A stretch of 64,000 bases of DNA from Bacteroidota bacterium (GTDB lineage: Bacteria; Bacteroidota; Bacteroidia; Flavobacteriales; Weeksellaceae): positions 1 through 64,000 of the forward strand of contig JAEWIE010000050.1 in NCBI GenBank assembly GCA_023387375.1, read 5' to 3'. Positions within the stretch are counted from its first letter, which is position 1; each line of letters opens with the position of its first letter. A program made the position numbers and the translations under genes. The notes under the pieces were generated by a model. It saw only the letters and a program-made list of their open reading frames with translations. It was not told where the DNA came from and did no database searches. Of the stretch, positions 46,585-54,386 are shown piece after piece.

Positions 46585-48840
46585 TCAGTTATTACTTGCT
46601 GTTTGTACTTGTGTAGTCTTAATGTCCGTACCTAAACGTTGTAGGTAGGCAATCAAGGCCACGATTTCTTTTTTCTCAAGTTCTCCTTCAGGTCTTGATG
46701 CGTAAGCTTGTTTCAAGTCTGCAGCTTCACTGAAAATTTGATTAACAATATCTTTTGCTTGGTTGTTTACCCAAGCATCTGCAGTGTCAATCTGAGCGCT
46801 TGTATAAGGTACATCAAACACATCTTTCATTAGGTTTAGCTTGTTGATGGTTTGAGAGCGATCTAGATCGTTTGCGATTAACCATGGGTAACGTGGCATA
46901 ATGGAACCCGCAGAAGTAGATCTTGGGTTGTACATGTGTTTGTAATGCCAAGAACTTGGGTTTTTGCCACCTTGACGATGCAAGTCTGGTCCTGTACGTT
47001 TCGATCCCCAAAGGAAAGGTCTGTCATAAACAAATTCTCCTGCTTTTGAGTATTGTCCATTCTTCCCGTTAAATCTTACAACCTCATCTCGGAATGGTCG
47101 AATCATTTGAGAGTGACAAGCATTACATCCTTCACGGATATAGAGATCTCTACCTTCGAGTTCAAGAGGCGTATAGGGTTTTACAGCCGATATCGTAGGT
47201 ACGTTTTCTTTCACTGTAAGTGTAGGAATAATCTGTACAGCTCCTCCAATCGCTACTGCAACAAAAGATAAGATAGTAAGGTAAACAGGCATTCTTTCTA
47301 ACCAAAGGTGAGCCCCTTCTCCTTGTTTTCTTTCTTTTCCAATTTTAGCAAGTGCAGGCGCTTCTGCTGGTACGTCTTTTTGGAAGGAACCTTTTCTCAC
47401 GGTGGCAATTACGTTCACAACCATAAGGATTGCTCCTGAAATGTAAAGAGATCCTCCTACAAATCGCATAATGTAATAAGGCACAATAGCGGTTACCGTA
47501 TCTAACCAGTTTTTCCAAAGGAGAGTTCCGTCTGGATTAAATTGTTTCCACATTAGTCCTTGAGTGAATCCCGCAATGTATAGTGGAACTGCGTAGAATA
47601 TAATTCCTAAAGTTCCTAGCCAGAAGTGCCAGTTCGCTAATTTTGTAGACCAAAGTTTAGTTCTCCAAATAATTGGAATAATGTAATAGATCATACCGAA
47701 GGTGATAAACCCGTTCCAGCCTAAAGCTCCTAAGTGAACGTGTCCAATAACCCAGTCCGTAAAGTGACCGATTTTATTTAATGTTTTTGTTGCTAGAATT
47801 GGCCCTTCAAACGTTGCCATCCCGTAACATGTTACGGCCACAACGAAGAATTTTAAGATAGGGTCTTCTCTTACTTTGTCCCAGGCTCCTCTCAAGGTTA
47901 AGAGTCCATTAAGCATACCTCCCCAAGACGGTGCAATAAGCATAATGGAGAATCCGGTTGCAAGTGCTTGCGCCCATGCAGGAAGAGCCGTATACTGAAG
48001 GTGGTGAGGTCCAGCCCAAATGTAAACGAAAATCAGAGACCAAAAGTGAATGATCGATAGTTTGTAAGAGAACACAGGACGGTTCGCTGCTTTCGGTAGG
48101 AAGTAGTACATAAGTCCTAATACAGGGGTCGTTAAGATAAAGGCCACCGCATTGTGTCCATACCACCATTGTACTAAGGCATCTTTAACTCCCGCGTAAG
48201 CAGAATAAGATTTCCACATGGTTAGTGGGACTTCAAGGTTGTTGAAGATATGAAGCATCGCTACAGCAACCCAAGTTCCTAAATAGAACCAAATCGCAAC
48301 ATATAGGTGACGCACTCTTCTTTTTGCAATTGTTCCAAACATGTTGAGTCCAAAGAGAACCCATGAGATGGTAATTAGGATATCGATTGGCCATTCGTGT
48401 TCTGCGTATTCTTTTGAAGTGTTAATCCCCATGAAGAAGGTTATTATCGCAGCCACGATCATAAGTTGCCAAGTCCAAAAATGTGCCCACGAAATAAAAT
48501 CGCTGTACATTCTTGCTTTAAGTAGCCTTTGAATTGAGTAGTAGGCTCCCGCAAACACACCGTTACACACGAATGCAAAGATCACTAAGGAGGTGTGAAT
48601 CATTCTGATTCTTCCGAATCCGAATGCACCGTTAGAATTGATTAAGCCTTCAATGTTTCCCGCAGCGAGACTTTTGATAGTGGGGTCGTCGGTTCCCAAG
48701 AAAAATTCAGGGAGCTCGGGATAGAATAGCATTAGGGCAGCAGTAAGTCCAAACAGGAACCCTAAGACACCAAATCCAATGGTGGCGTATAGGAATGCAC
48801 GGACAATGCTGTTGTCATAACTAAACTTTTGTGTTTCCAT
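46585..48840 (-). CDS. ccoNO: Fused cbb3 oxidase catalytic and monohaem subunits (CcoNO)
   Basis: A 751-residue fusion. Residues 1-470 are CcoN with twelve helices and haem/CuB histidines in MIHTSLVIF, WYGHNAVAF, GPHHLQYTALP and GHVHLGALGWNGF. After a linker near residue 490 the CcoO part has one anchor helix and a cytochrome c domain with EGCNACHSQMIRPFRDE and GPDLHRQG, plus the Met-bearing MPRYPWL. This is a proton-pumping high-affinity oxidase (C-family haem-copper). CcoN and CcoO are separate genes in Proteobacteria but fused in many Bacteroidota. Confidence 0.95.
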   Translation of the reverse strand: METQKFSYDNSIVRAFLYATIGFGVLGFLFGLTAALMLFYPELPEFFLGTDDPTIKSLAAGNIEGLINSNGAFGFGRIRMIHTSLVIFAFVCNGVFAGAYYSIQRLLKARMYSDFISWAHFWTWQLMIVAAIITFFMGINTSKEYAEHEWPIDILITISWVLFGLNMFGTIAKRRVRHLYVAIWFYLGTWVAVAMLHIFNNLEVPLTMWKSYSAYAGVKDALVQWWYGHNAVAFILTTPVLGLMYYFLPKAANRPVFSYKLSIIHFWSLIFVYIWAGPHHLQYTALPAWAQALATGFSIMLIAPSWGGMLNGLLTLRGAWDKVREDPILKFFVVAVTCYGMATFEGPILATKTLNKIGHFTDWVIGHVHLGALGWNGFITFGMIYYIIPIIWRTKLWSTKLANWHFWLGTLGIIFYAVPLYIAGFTQGLMWKQFNPDGTLLWKNWLDTVTAIVPYYIMRFVGGSLYISGAILMVVNVIATVRKGSFQKDVPAEAPALAKIGKERKQGEGAHLWLERMPVYLTILSFVAVAIGGAVQIIPTLTVKENVPTISAVKPYTPLELEGRDLYIREGCNACHSQMIRPFRDEVVRFNGKNGQYSKAGEFVYDRPFLWGSKRTGPDLHRQGGKNPSSWHYKHMYNPRSTSAGSIMPRYPWLIANDLDRSQTINKLNLMKDVFDVPYTSAQIDTADAWVNNQAKDIVNQIFSEAADLKQAYASRPEGELEKKEIVALIAYLQRLGTDIKTTQVQTASNN

Positions 48841-48844
48841 ATAA

Positions 48845-49051
48845 TTAATTACTTTTTTCGTCGGTTGTTTCTATATTTTCTTCTGGAGTATTTCTTTCTT
48901 TCTCCTGCTTTATTTCATCTTCAAAGAGTATCCTTACTGCGGGTGATTCGTCGTCTTCAAATTGGCCTCGACGGGCGTTAATAATGAAGATTATCAGAAA
49001 GACCACTGCCAAAGATACACTGCAAATGATCATCAAATAAAGTATATCCAT
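48845..49051 (-). CDS. ccoS: cbb3-type oxidase assembly protein CcoS
   Basis: 68 residues: one N-terminal helix (about 3-24) followed by the ARRGQFEDDESPAVRILFEDE segment diagnostic of CcoS/FixS, which is needed for cofactor (haem/Cu) insertion into CcoN. It is 4 nt upstream of ccoNO. The upstream 120 nt carries a Crp/Fnr-like operator and two promoter boxes, so ccoS starts a transcription unit. Confidence 0.93.
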   Translation of the reverse strand: MDILYLMIICSVSLAVVFLIIFIINARRGQFEDDESPAVRILFEDEIKQEKERNTPEENIETTDEKSN

Positions 49052-49059
49052 TTCAAAGG

Positions 49060-49067
49060 CAAATTTA
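49060..49067 (-). promoter_or_regulatory. Predicted -7 promoter box of ccoS
   Basis: On the minus strand TAAATTTG fits TAnnTTTG, 8 nt before the ccoS start; a second TAAATTTG lies at 49083-49090. Neither has a good -33 element, as expected of an activator-dependent promoter. Confidence 0.4.
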
Positions 49068-49099
49068 AATTTTTAGGATTGTCAAATTTATGGAAAAAT

Positions 49100-49115
49100 A
49101 ATGATAAAAGTCATT
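49100..49115. promoter_or_regulatory. Crp/Fnr-like operator upstream of ccoS
   Basis: AATGATAAAAGTCATT holds a TGA-N6-TCA core with AATGA/TCATT arms, the half-site geometry of Crp/Fnr regulators. It shares 12 of 13 bases (TGATAAANGTCAT) with the site in the ccoI/crp intergenic region and lies about 40 nt upstream of the predicted -7 box of ccoS. Confidence 0.55.
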
Positions 49116-49171
49116 TCGTGTTAAATTTTGTTAATTTAAAACCCTTCTAAATAATCATTGCTGATAAGTTT

Positions 49172-51556
49172 TTAAATCGTAAAATATTTTAAACTACGAA
49201 TCCAAGTCGACAGGGATGTGAAAGCGACAACGGTTATAGAGCTAATAGGCATTAAAATCGCCGCCACTAGCGGTGACATATATCCTAGAACGGCAATCGT
49301 GACCCCAATCACATTGTAAAGTAAGCTAATGGCAAAGGTGAACTTTACAATTCGCATAGCATCCTTGGAAAGACTTAAAAAGTGATTAAGAGTTGGGACT
49401 TTTTCTCCTGCCATAATAACATCTGATGAAGGAGTAAAAGAGTTCGTGTCGTCTGCCACTGCAATTCCGATATCACTTTGCTTTAATGCGCCTGCATCGT
49501 TAAGTCCATCCCCGATCATTGCGACTTTTTGCGCTTTTTCTTGCAAAGTCTTGATGTAGTTTAGTTTGCTTTCTGGATCTTGGTTGAAAGCCATGCCCAT
49601 CGCATTGGGAATCGTTTGCTGCAGTTTGTTTTTCTCGGATTCATTATCGCCACTTAGCACATGCACTTGGTAGGACTCTAAATTTTGAAACAGGGCGTTT
49701 AAGCCGGATCGATACTCATTTTTAAATACGTATTTCCCAAAATAGACATTGTCTTTGCTTATGTGGACGGCCGTTTCTAAGTTTGTCGACACTTGTGAGT
49801 TGTATGAGGCTGAACCAATTTTATAGAGATGCCCCCTGACTTCTGCGCTGTACCCTTTGCCTGGTTCGTCCGTAAAATTCTCCACTGGGAAGTACAAATC
49901 GGCTTCTTCAATATAGGTATAAAGAGCCTTAGAGAGAGGATGGTTCGAGTTCTTAAGCATAGACTTGAGATTCTGTAAGTCCCAAGTACTGATCGGGCTG
50001 CCTTCGTACAGGATTTGAGATTCGTCGTTGTGGGTGATGGTTCCTGTTTTATCGAATACCAACGTTTGAATTTTGGCTAATTTTTCGATTGTGAGTGTAT
50101 CTTTTACGTAGAACTCATTTCTGCCTAAAATACGCATGATATGCCCAAGCGTAAAGGGAGCTGACAGGGCTAGCGCGCAGGGACAAGCGACGATCAAAAT
50201 AGCAGAAACCACTTGAAACATCTTTTCCATATCGACTTGTGACCAGTAAATACCCGCTAATAGTGTGATGCCTAAAATCACCAGAGTAAAGTACTTGCTT
50301 ATGGTATTGGTAAGGTTGTCAAGTCCTGTTTCTTTTTTCTTAAAGGCTTCTTTGTTCCAAAGTTGAGTCAGATAACTCTGATCGACATTTTTAATCACTT
50401 CCAGTTCCAGTACGGCGCCTACTTGCTTACCACCTGCGTAAATACGATCACCTGGTTGTTTGGGAACAGCGTTACTTTCTCCCGTAATGAAACTATTGTC
50501 AATGTGTCCCTCTCCACGGATCAAAATAGCATCCACAGGGATGATTTCTTGGTTCCGAACCATGATTCTATCCCCTATTGAGAGTTCTGAAAGCAAGATG
50601 TTTTCTTGCTGACCCTCAGAATCTAGCTTCGTTACTGCAATGGGGTAAAAGGATTTATAGTCCCGATCGTAGGAAAGAGAACTGTAAGTTCGCTTTTGAA
50701 AGATCTTCCCAAGAAGCATGAAAAACAAGAGTCCGCACAAGGTGTCAAAATAGCCAGGTCCATAATCGGTCAGTGTTTCGTAAATACTTCGTCCATAGAG
50801 AACTAATATTCCAAGAACAATGGGTACATCAATGTTGATAATCTTGTTTTTTAAGCCGTAATACGCCGATTTAAAGTAATCAGAGGCTGAGTAAAATACC
50901 ACTGGTGTGGCTAAAAGAAACATGATGAAACGGAACAGATTTTTGTACTGCTGCATCCAGTAGTCCGTTGTACCGAGTACAATTTCCACGTATTCTGGGA
51001 AACTGAAAAGCATTCCGTTCCCAAATGCAAATCCAGCAATGGCTAGTTTGATTAGAAGAGATTTGTCAGATTTTTCAACAATACGATCTGCGGTTTCTAA
51101 GTTGATGACGGGTTTGTAGCCTAAATTGGCTAAAAATTTAGCCAGTTCACTTAGGGGTAGTTTCTCAGGGTCAAAATAGATTTGCAAAGTTTTTCTTGTG
51201 AAGTGGACTTGTGAATAAGAAATTGCTGGATTCAAACTTGTTAAGCTCTCGAGGAGCCAAATGCAAGAAGAGCAGTGAATTACCGGAATTTTGAACGTAA
51301 CGATTGTGGTCTTTTCATCGGAAAAGTCCACCACACGATCAAAGATTTCAGGAGTGTCTAAGTAGTTGTACTGGTCAAGATTGTCTTCAGGACGGATTCC
51401 TGAGCTTTTGTTTAGCTCATAGAAATTTCCTAATTGATTGAAACTTAAAATCTCATAAACGGATTGGCAACCATGGCAGCAAAATACCTTCTCATCAAAA
51501 GTGATTCGCTCCTTTTTAATTCCTTCTCCACAATGATAACAATTTTCCACTTCCAT
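49172..51556 (-). CDS. ccoI: Copper P1B-type ATPase CcoI/FixI
   Basis: 794 residues. An N-terminal Cys-rich metal-binding domain (CYHCGEGI ... FCCHGCQSVYEIL) is followed by an HMA domain with the metal motif HCSSCIW, eight membrane helices, the CPC transport motif in ACPCALALSAP, the phosphorylation site DKTGTITH, and GDGLNDAGALKQSDIGIA. FixI-type pumps supply copper for cbb3 oxidase. Divergent from the Crp/Fnr gene with a shared operator. Confidence 0.94.
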   Translation of the reverse strand: MEVENCYHCGEGIKKERITFDEKVFCCHGCQSVYEILSFNQLGNFYELNKSSGIRPEDNLDQYNYLDTPEIFDRVVDFSDEKTTIVTFKIPVIHCSSCIWLLESLTSLNPAISYSQVHFTRKTLQIYFDPEKLPLSELAKFLANLGYKPVINLETADRIVEKSDKSLLIKLAIAGFAFGNGMLFSFPEYVEIVLGTTDYWMQQYKNLFRFIMFLLATPVVFYSASDYFKSAYYGLKNKIINIDVPIVLGILVLYGRSIYETLTDYGPGYFDTLCGLLFFMLLGKIFQKRTYSSLSYDRDYKSFYPIAVTKLDSEGQQENILLSELSIGDRIMVRNQEIIPVDAILIRGEGHIDNSFITGESNAVPKQPGDRIYAGGKQVGAVLELEVIKNVDQSYLTQLWNKEAFKKKETGLDNLTNTISKYFTLVILGITLLAGIYWSQVDMEKMFQVVSAILIVACPCALALSAPFTLGHIMRILGRNEFYVKDTLTIEKLAKIQTLVFDKTGTITHNDESQILYEGSPISTWDLQNLKSMLKNSNHPLSKALYTYIEEADLYFPVENFTDEPGKGYSAEVRGHLYKIGSASYNSQVSTNLETAVHISKDNVYFGKYVFKNEYRSGLNALFQNLESYQVHVLSGDNESEKNKLQQTIPNAMGMAFNQDPESKLNYIKTLQEKAQKVAMIGDGLNDAGALKQSDIGIAVADDTNSFTPSSDVIMAGEKVPTLNHFLSLSKDAMRIVKFTFAISLLYNVIGVTIAVLGYMSPLVAAILMPISSITVVAFTSLSTWIRSLKYFTI

Positions 51557-51570
51557 TTTGCCTAGACCTG

Positions 51571-51589
51571 CAAAATTATGACAAAAATA
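51571..51589 (-). promoter_or_regulatory. Predicted -7 promoter boxes of ccoI
   Basis: On the minus strand, TATTTTTG (51582-51589) and TAATTTTG (51571-51578) both match TAnnTTTG; neither has a -33 TTTG. The Crp/Fnr-like site is centred about 40 nt upstream of the first. Confidence 0.4.
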
Positions 51590-51590
51590 A

Positions 51591-51621
51591 TTGTCCTTGG
51601 TGCTAATTTTCCCTATTTTTG
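51591..51621 (+). promoter_or_regulatory. Promoter of the Crp/Fnr gene
   Basis: TTG at 51591-51593, a 20-nt spacer and TATTTTTG at 51614-51621 fit the Bacteroidota consensus well, predicting a start of transcription near 51625. Confidence 0.65.
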
Positions 51622-51622
51622 C

Positions 51623-51635
51623 TGATAAATGTCAT
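51623..51635. promoter_or_regulatory. Crp/Fnr-like operator over the crp transcription start
   Basis: TGATAAATGTCAT contains TGA-N6-TCA and matches the ccoS-upstream site at 12 of 13 bases. It directly follows the crp -7 box, a repression position for crp, and lies about 40 nt upstream of the ccoI box, an activation-like position. Confidence 0.55.
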
Positions 51636-51639
51636 AGGT

Positions 51640-52353
51640 ATGTCGATTGAGAAACATGATCTAATAAATCGGAATTTTTTGAGCGTTTTTAATGAAGATT
51701 CTTTTCGTGAAGTCTTATCTGAGGAAGACTTCAAAAAGTACGTTGAGGCGAAAAAAGAAATCCATATCCATAAGGGGCAATTGCTTTTTGAAGAAGACGA
51801 AAACCCCCATGGTGTCTATTTTATTAAAGAAGGAACCGTGAAGCTCTCAAAGTCTGGAGTCTATGGCAAAGATCAGATTCTTCGTTTTATAAAGGAAGGA
51901 GATTTAATTGGATATAGATCTCTACTAATTGAGGAGAACTTCCAAGCAAAAGCAGAGGCGATGTCGGAAGTAACGGCTGTGTTCGTTCCAGGCGAAGTGT
52001 TTCTCCATATGCTAAATGTGGATTCTCAACTTTCGTTTGCCATGCTTCAAAAGTTTGCTTACGAATTAGGAGAGTCTTCAAATACAGTTACCTATTTAGC
52101 GCAAAAAACAGTAAGAGAGCGTTTAGCAGAGGTACTCTTATTACTTGAACAAAAATTAGGTACAGATCCAGAAGGATTTATTAAAATTGCGCTTACTCGG
52201 GAAGAAGTGGCAAATTTAATTGGTACTGCGACCGAAAGTGCGATACGACTCATTTCTGAATTTAAAAGCGATCATTTGATTGAAACCGAAGGGCGAAATA
52301 TCAAAATACTTAATCACGACAAGCTCATCAAATTAGGGCACGTCAATATCTAA
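51640..52353 (+). CDS. Crp/Fnr family transcriptional regulator, cysteine-free
   Basis: 237 residues from the ATG at 51640; a TTG at 51619 would lie inside the promoter box and is rejected. Residues about 25-140 form a cyclic-nucleotide-type beta roll (HKGQLLFEEDENPHGVYFIKEGTVKL) and the C-terminal winged helix contains LTREEVANLIGTATESAIRLISEFK, with the Glu and Arg four apart that contact TGA half-sites. No cysteine occurs anywhere, so no FNR-type Fe-S cluster is possible. Divergent from ccoI and likely regulator of the cco genes; the effector is unknown. Confidence 0.88.
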   Translation: MSIEKHDLINRNFLSVFNEDSFREVLSEEDFKKYVEAKKEIHIHKGQLLFEEDENPHGVYFIKEGTVKLSKSGVYGKDQILRFIKEGDLIGYRSLLIEENFQAKAEAMSEVTAVFVPGEVFLHMLNVDSQLSFAMLQKFAYELGESSNTVTYLAQKTVRERLAEVLLLLEQKLGTDPEGFIKIALTREEVANLIGTATESAIRLISEFKSDHLIETEGRNIKILNHDKLIKLGHVNI

Positions 52354-52373
52354 AAAGTGGCATTCTAAACCAG

Positions 52374-52423
52374 AGAAGCAAACGCGTATTAAAGATTTGC
52401 TTATGCGATGCGTTCATTCTTCT
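52374..52423. repeat. Nested inverted repeats between crp and panB
   Basis: AAGCAAA / TTTGCTT (52376-52402) and, as an alternative outer pairing, AGAAG...AACGC / GCGTT...CTTCT up to 52423. No T run; may be an inefficient terminator or a structured leader of panB. Confidence 0.4.
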
Positions 52424-52443
52424 AAATAAATACCAAAAAGTTT

Positions 52444-53259
52444 ATGTCGGTACATTCGGAAATTAAAAAAGTAACTACTGAGTCCTTGCGAAAAATGAAG
52501 TTCGACAAGGAGAAAATAACGATGCTTACCGCATACGATTATACAACGGCGAAGATGGTGGACGCTGGCGGTGTTGATTCTATCTTAGTGGGAGATTCAG
52601 CAGCCAATGTGATGGCAGGTCATGAAACGACTTTGCCCATCACATTAGATCAAATGATTTACCACACACAATGTGTGGTACGAGGTGTAGATCGGGCCCT
52701 CATCATAGCGGACCTTCCTTTTGGGAGCTACCAAAGCAATCCCGAGAAAGCCTTAGACTCTGCCGTTCGTATGATGAAAGAAGGTGGAGCCCACGCTGTA
52801 AAAATTGAAGGAGGTGTTGAAATTCAAAAATCAATTCGTAAGATTGTGAATGCGGGGATTCCGGTTATGGCCCATCTGGGATTAACACCTCAGTCTATTT
52901 ACCAATTTGGAACCTATAAAGTCAGAGCAAAAGAAGAAGAGGAAGCCGAAAAACTACTAAGTGATGCGAAGCTCGTTGAGGAACTAGGCTGTTTTGCCCT
53001 TGTTCTTGAGAAGATTCCAGCAGAGCTAGCCAAGAGAGTAAGTGAGAGTATTTCAATTCCGACCATTGGAATTGGAGCTGGACCTGATTGCGATGGTCAA
53101 GTGCTTGTTTACCAAGATATGGTGGGTATGAACCAAGGATTTTCTCCTAAGTTTTTACGACGTTACCTCGATCTATTCGGCCAAATATCTGGAGCTGTTT
53201 CTCAATTTGTCAGCGATGTGAAAACGGCTGATTTCCCTAACGAAAAAGAAAGTTATTAA
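52444..53259 (+). CDS. panB: 3-methyl-2-oxobutanoate hydroxymethyltransferase
   Basis: 271 residues of the PanB TIM barrel. KITMLTAYDYTTAKMVDAGGVDSILVGDSAANVM is the N-terminal signature with the Mg-binding Asp, followed by VKIEGG, VMAHLGLTPQS, and GIGAGPDCDGQVLVYQDMVGM. It transfers a hydroxymethyl group from methylene-THF to alpha-ketoisovalerate in pantothenate synthesis. Its stop overlaps the start of the next gene (TAATG), coupling panB to a small membrane protein. Confidence 0.96.
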   Translation: MSVHSEIKKVTTESLRKMKFDKEKITMLTAYDYTTAKMVDAGGVDSILVGDSAANVMAGHETTLPITLDQMIYHTQCVVRGVDRALIIADLPFGSYQSNPEKALDSAVRMMKEGGAHAVKIEGGVEIQKSIRKIVNAGIPVMAHLGLTPQSIYQFGTYKVRAKEEEEAEKLLSDAKLVEELGCFALVLEKIPAELAKRVSESISIPTIGIGAGPDCDGQVLVYQDMVGMNQGFSPKFLRRYLDLFGQISGAVSQFVSDVKTADFPNEKESY

Positions 53260-53594
53260 TGAACAATGTAAGTCAATTAAATAAGCTGCAAGCAATCGTA
53301 TCGGTGGGTGCGCTTTTGTGTCTGCTGACAGGATGGTTTAATTTTTTCAGCCCTGAAGTCAATGAGTTTTTATATCAAAAACTCTTTTATGTGCTAATCG
53401 GTATAAGTTTTGTGCTTATGGCACCTATTTTAACCAATCCCAAATTTGTCGTTCCAATGTATATTGCAGCGGCCCTATGTGTGATTGGCATTTTTTTTCC
53501 AATCGAAAGTCGTTTTGCAGCTCTTAAAACCATTGGACTGTTTGCGGGTGTTTTAATTTCTTTATTTAATCGACCAAGAGTCCCAAATCGTTAA
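53259..53594 (+). CDS. Hypothetical four-helix membrane protein
   Basis: 111 residues, almost entirely hydrophobic with four helices and short loops. It shares one base with the panB stop (TAATG) and ends 1 nt before the RluA-like gene, so it is in the middle of a tight operon. No family is recognised; it could be structural or a transporter subunit. Confidence 0.65.
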   Translation: MNNVSQLNKLQAIVSVGALLCLLTGWFNFFSPEVNEFLYQKLFYVLIGISFVLMAPILTNPKFVVPMYIAAALCVIGIFFPIESRFAALKTIGLFAGVLISLFNRPRVPNR

Positions 53595-53595
53595 G

Positions 53596-54300
53596 ATGCA
53601 AAAAAGCGCAACGCAAATAAGTCCCGAACAAATTGCGTATGAGGACAATCATTTGCTTGTTATTAATAAAAGGGTAGGTCAGCTAGTTCAGGGAGACAAG
53701 ACAGGAGACGATTCGCTTCTTGAACTCATCAAGAATTTCATCAAAGAACGCGATCATAAGCCTGGGAATGTATTTTTAGGGTTGGTGCATCGAATCGATC
53801 GTCCCACTTCGGGACTAGTGATTTATGCCAAGACTTCGAAGGCGCTATCAAGATTAACCCAAATGGTGAAGAACCGAGAGATTCGCAAAACGTATTGGGC
53901 AGTGGTGACCAAAGCTCAAATTGCAGACTCTGGTGAACTCATTCATTATCTTAAAAAAAACGAGAAGAACAACAAAGCGATTGTTTTCCCAAGAGAAACC
54001 CCTGGGGCTAAACAGGCAATTCTTTTCTATCGTGTGCTTCAGCATCTTTCTAATTATATGCTACTGGAAGTGGATCTAAAAACAGGACGCCACCACCAAA
54101 TTCGTGCGCAACTGTCAAGAATTGGGGTGCCAATAAAAGGGGATTTAAAGTATGGATCACCCAGATCGAATCCCGATGGCGGAATTCATTTGCATGCTCG
54201 TCAACTGGAATTCATTCATCCTGTGACGAAAGAAGAAATTACAATTACGGGTGAGGTGCCCAAAGGCGATCCCCTCTGGCAAGCCTGCATTGAGAAGTGA
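53596..54300 (+). CDS. RluA family pseudouridine synthase
   Basis: 234 residues with no S4 domain. The catalytic Asp is in LVHRIDRPTSGLVIYAKT (HRxD motif), with VDLKTGRHHQIRAQL and HLHARQLEFIHP downstream, as in RluA/RluC/RluD enzymes. It isomerises specific uridines in rRNA or tRNA; the particular target cannot be told. The lack of an S4 domain favours an RluA-type small enzyme. Confidence 0.92.
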   Translation: MQKSATQISPEQIAYEDNHLLVINKRVGQLVQGDKTGDDSLLELIKNFIKERDHKPGNVFLGLVHRIDRPTSGLVIYAKTSKALSRLTQMVKNREIRKTYWAVVTKAQIADSGELIHYLKKNEKNNKAIVFPRETPGAKQAILFYRVLQHLSNYMLLEVDLKTGRHHQIRAQLSRIGVPIKGDLKYGSPRSNPDGGIHLHARQLEFIHPVTKEEITITGEVPKGDPLWQACIEK

Positions 54301-54333
54301 AATAAGCTTCTTTATCGAAAAAAAAAGATATAA

Positions 54334-54366
54334 AAAATGCCACTAGGAATTTCCTAATGGCATTTT
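54334..54366. terminator. Bidirectional terminator between the pseudouridine synthase gene and acnA
   Basis: A 16-nt stem AAAATGCCACTAGGAA / TTCCTAATGGCATTTT with one C-A mismatch and a minimal loop; serves convergent genes. Confidence 0.85.
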
Positions 54367-54386
54367 ATATTTAGAAGCTTTAGGTG

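Noticed and set aside
51619..51639. TTG start for the Crp/Fnr gene
   Set aside because: It overlaps the -7 box; the ATG at 51640 follows it at a normal distance.
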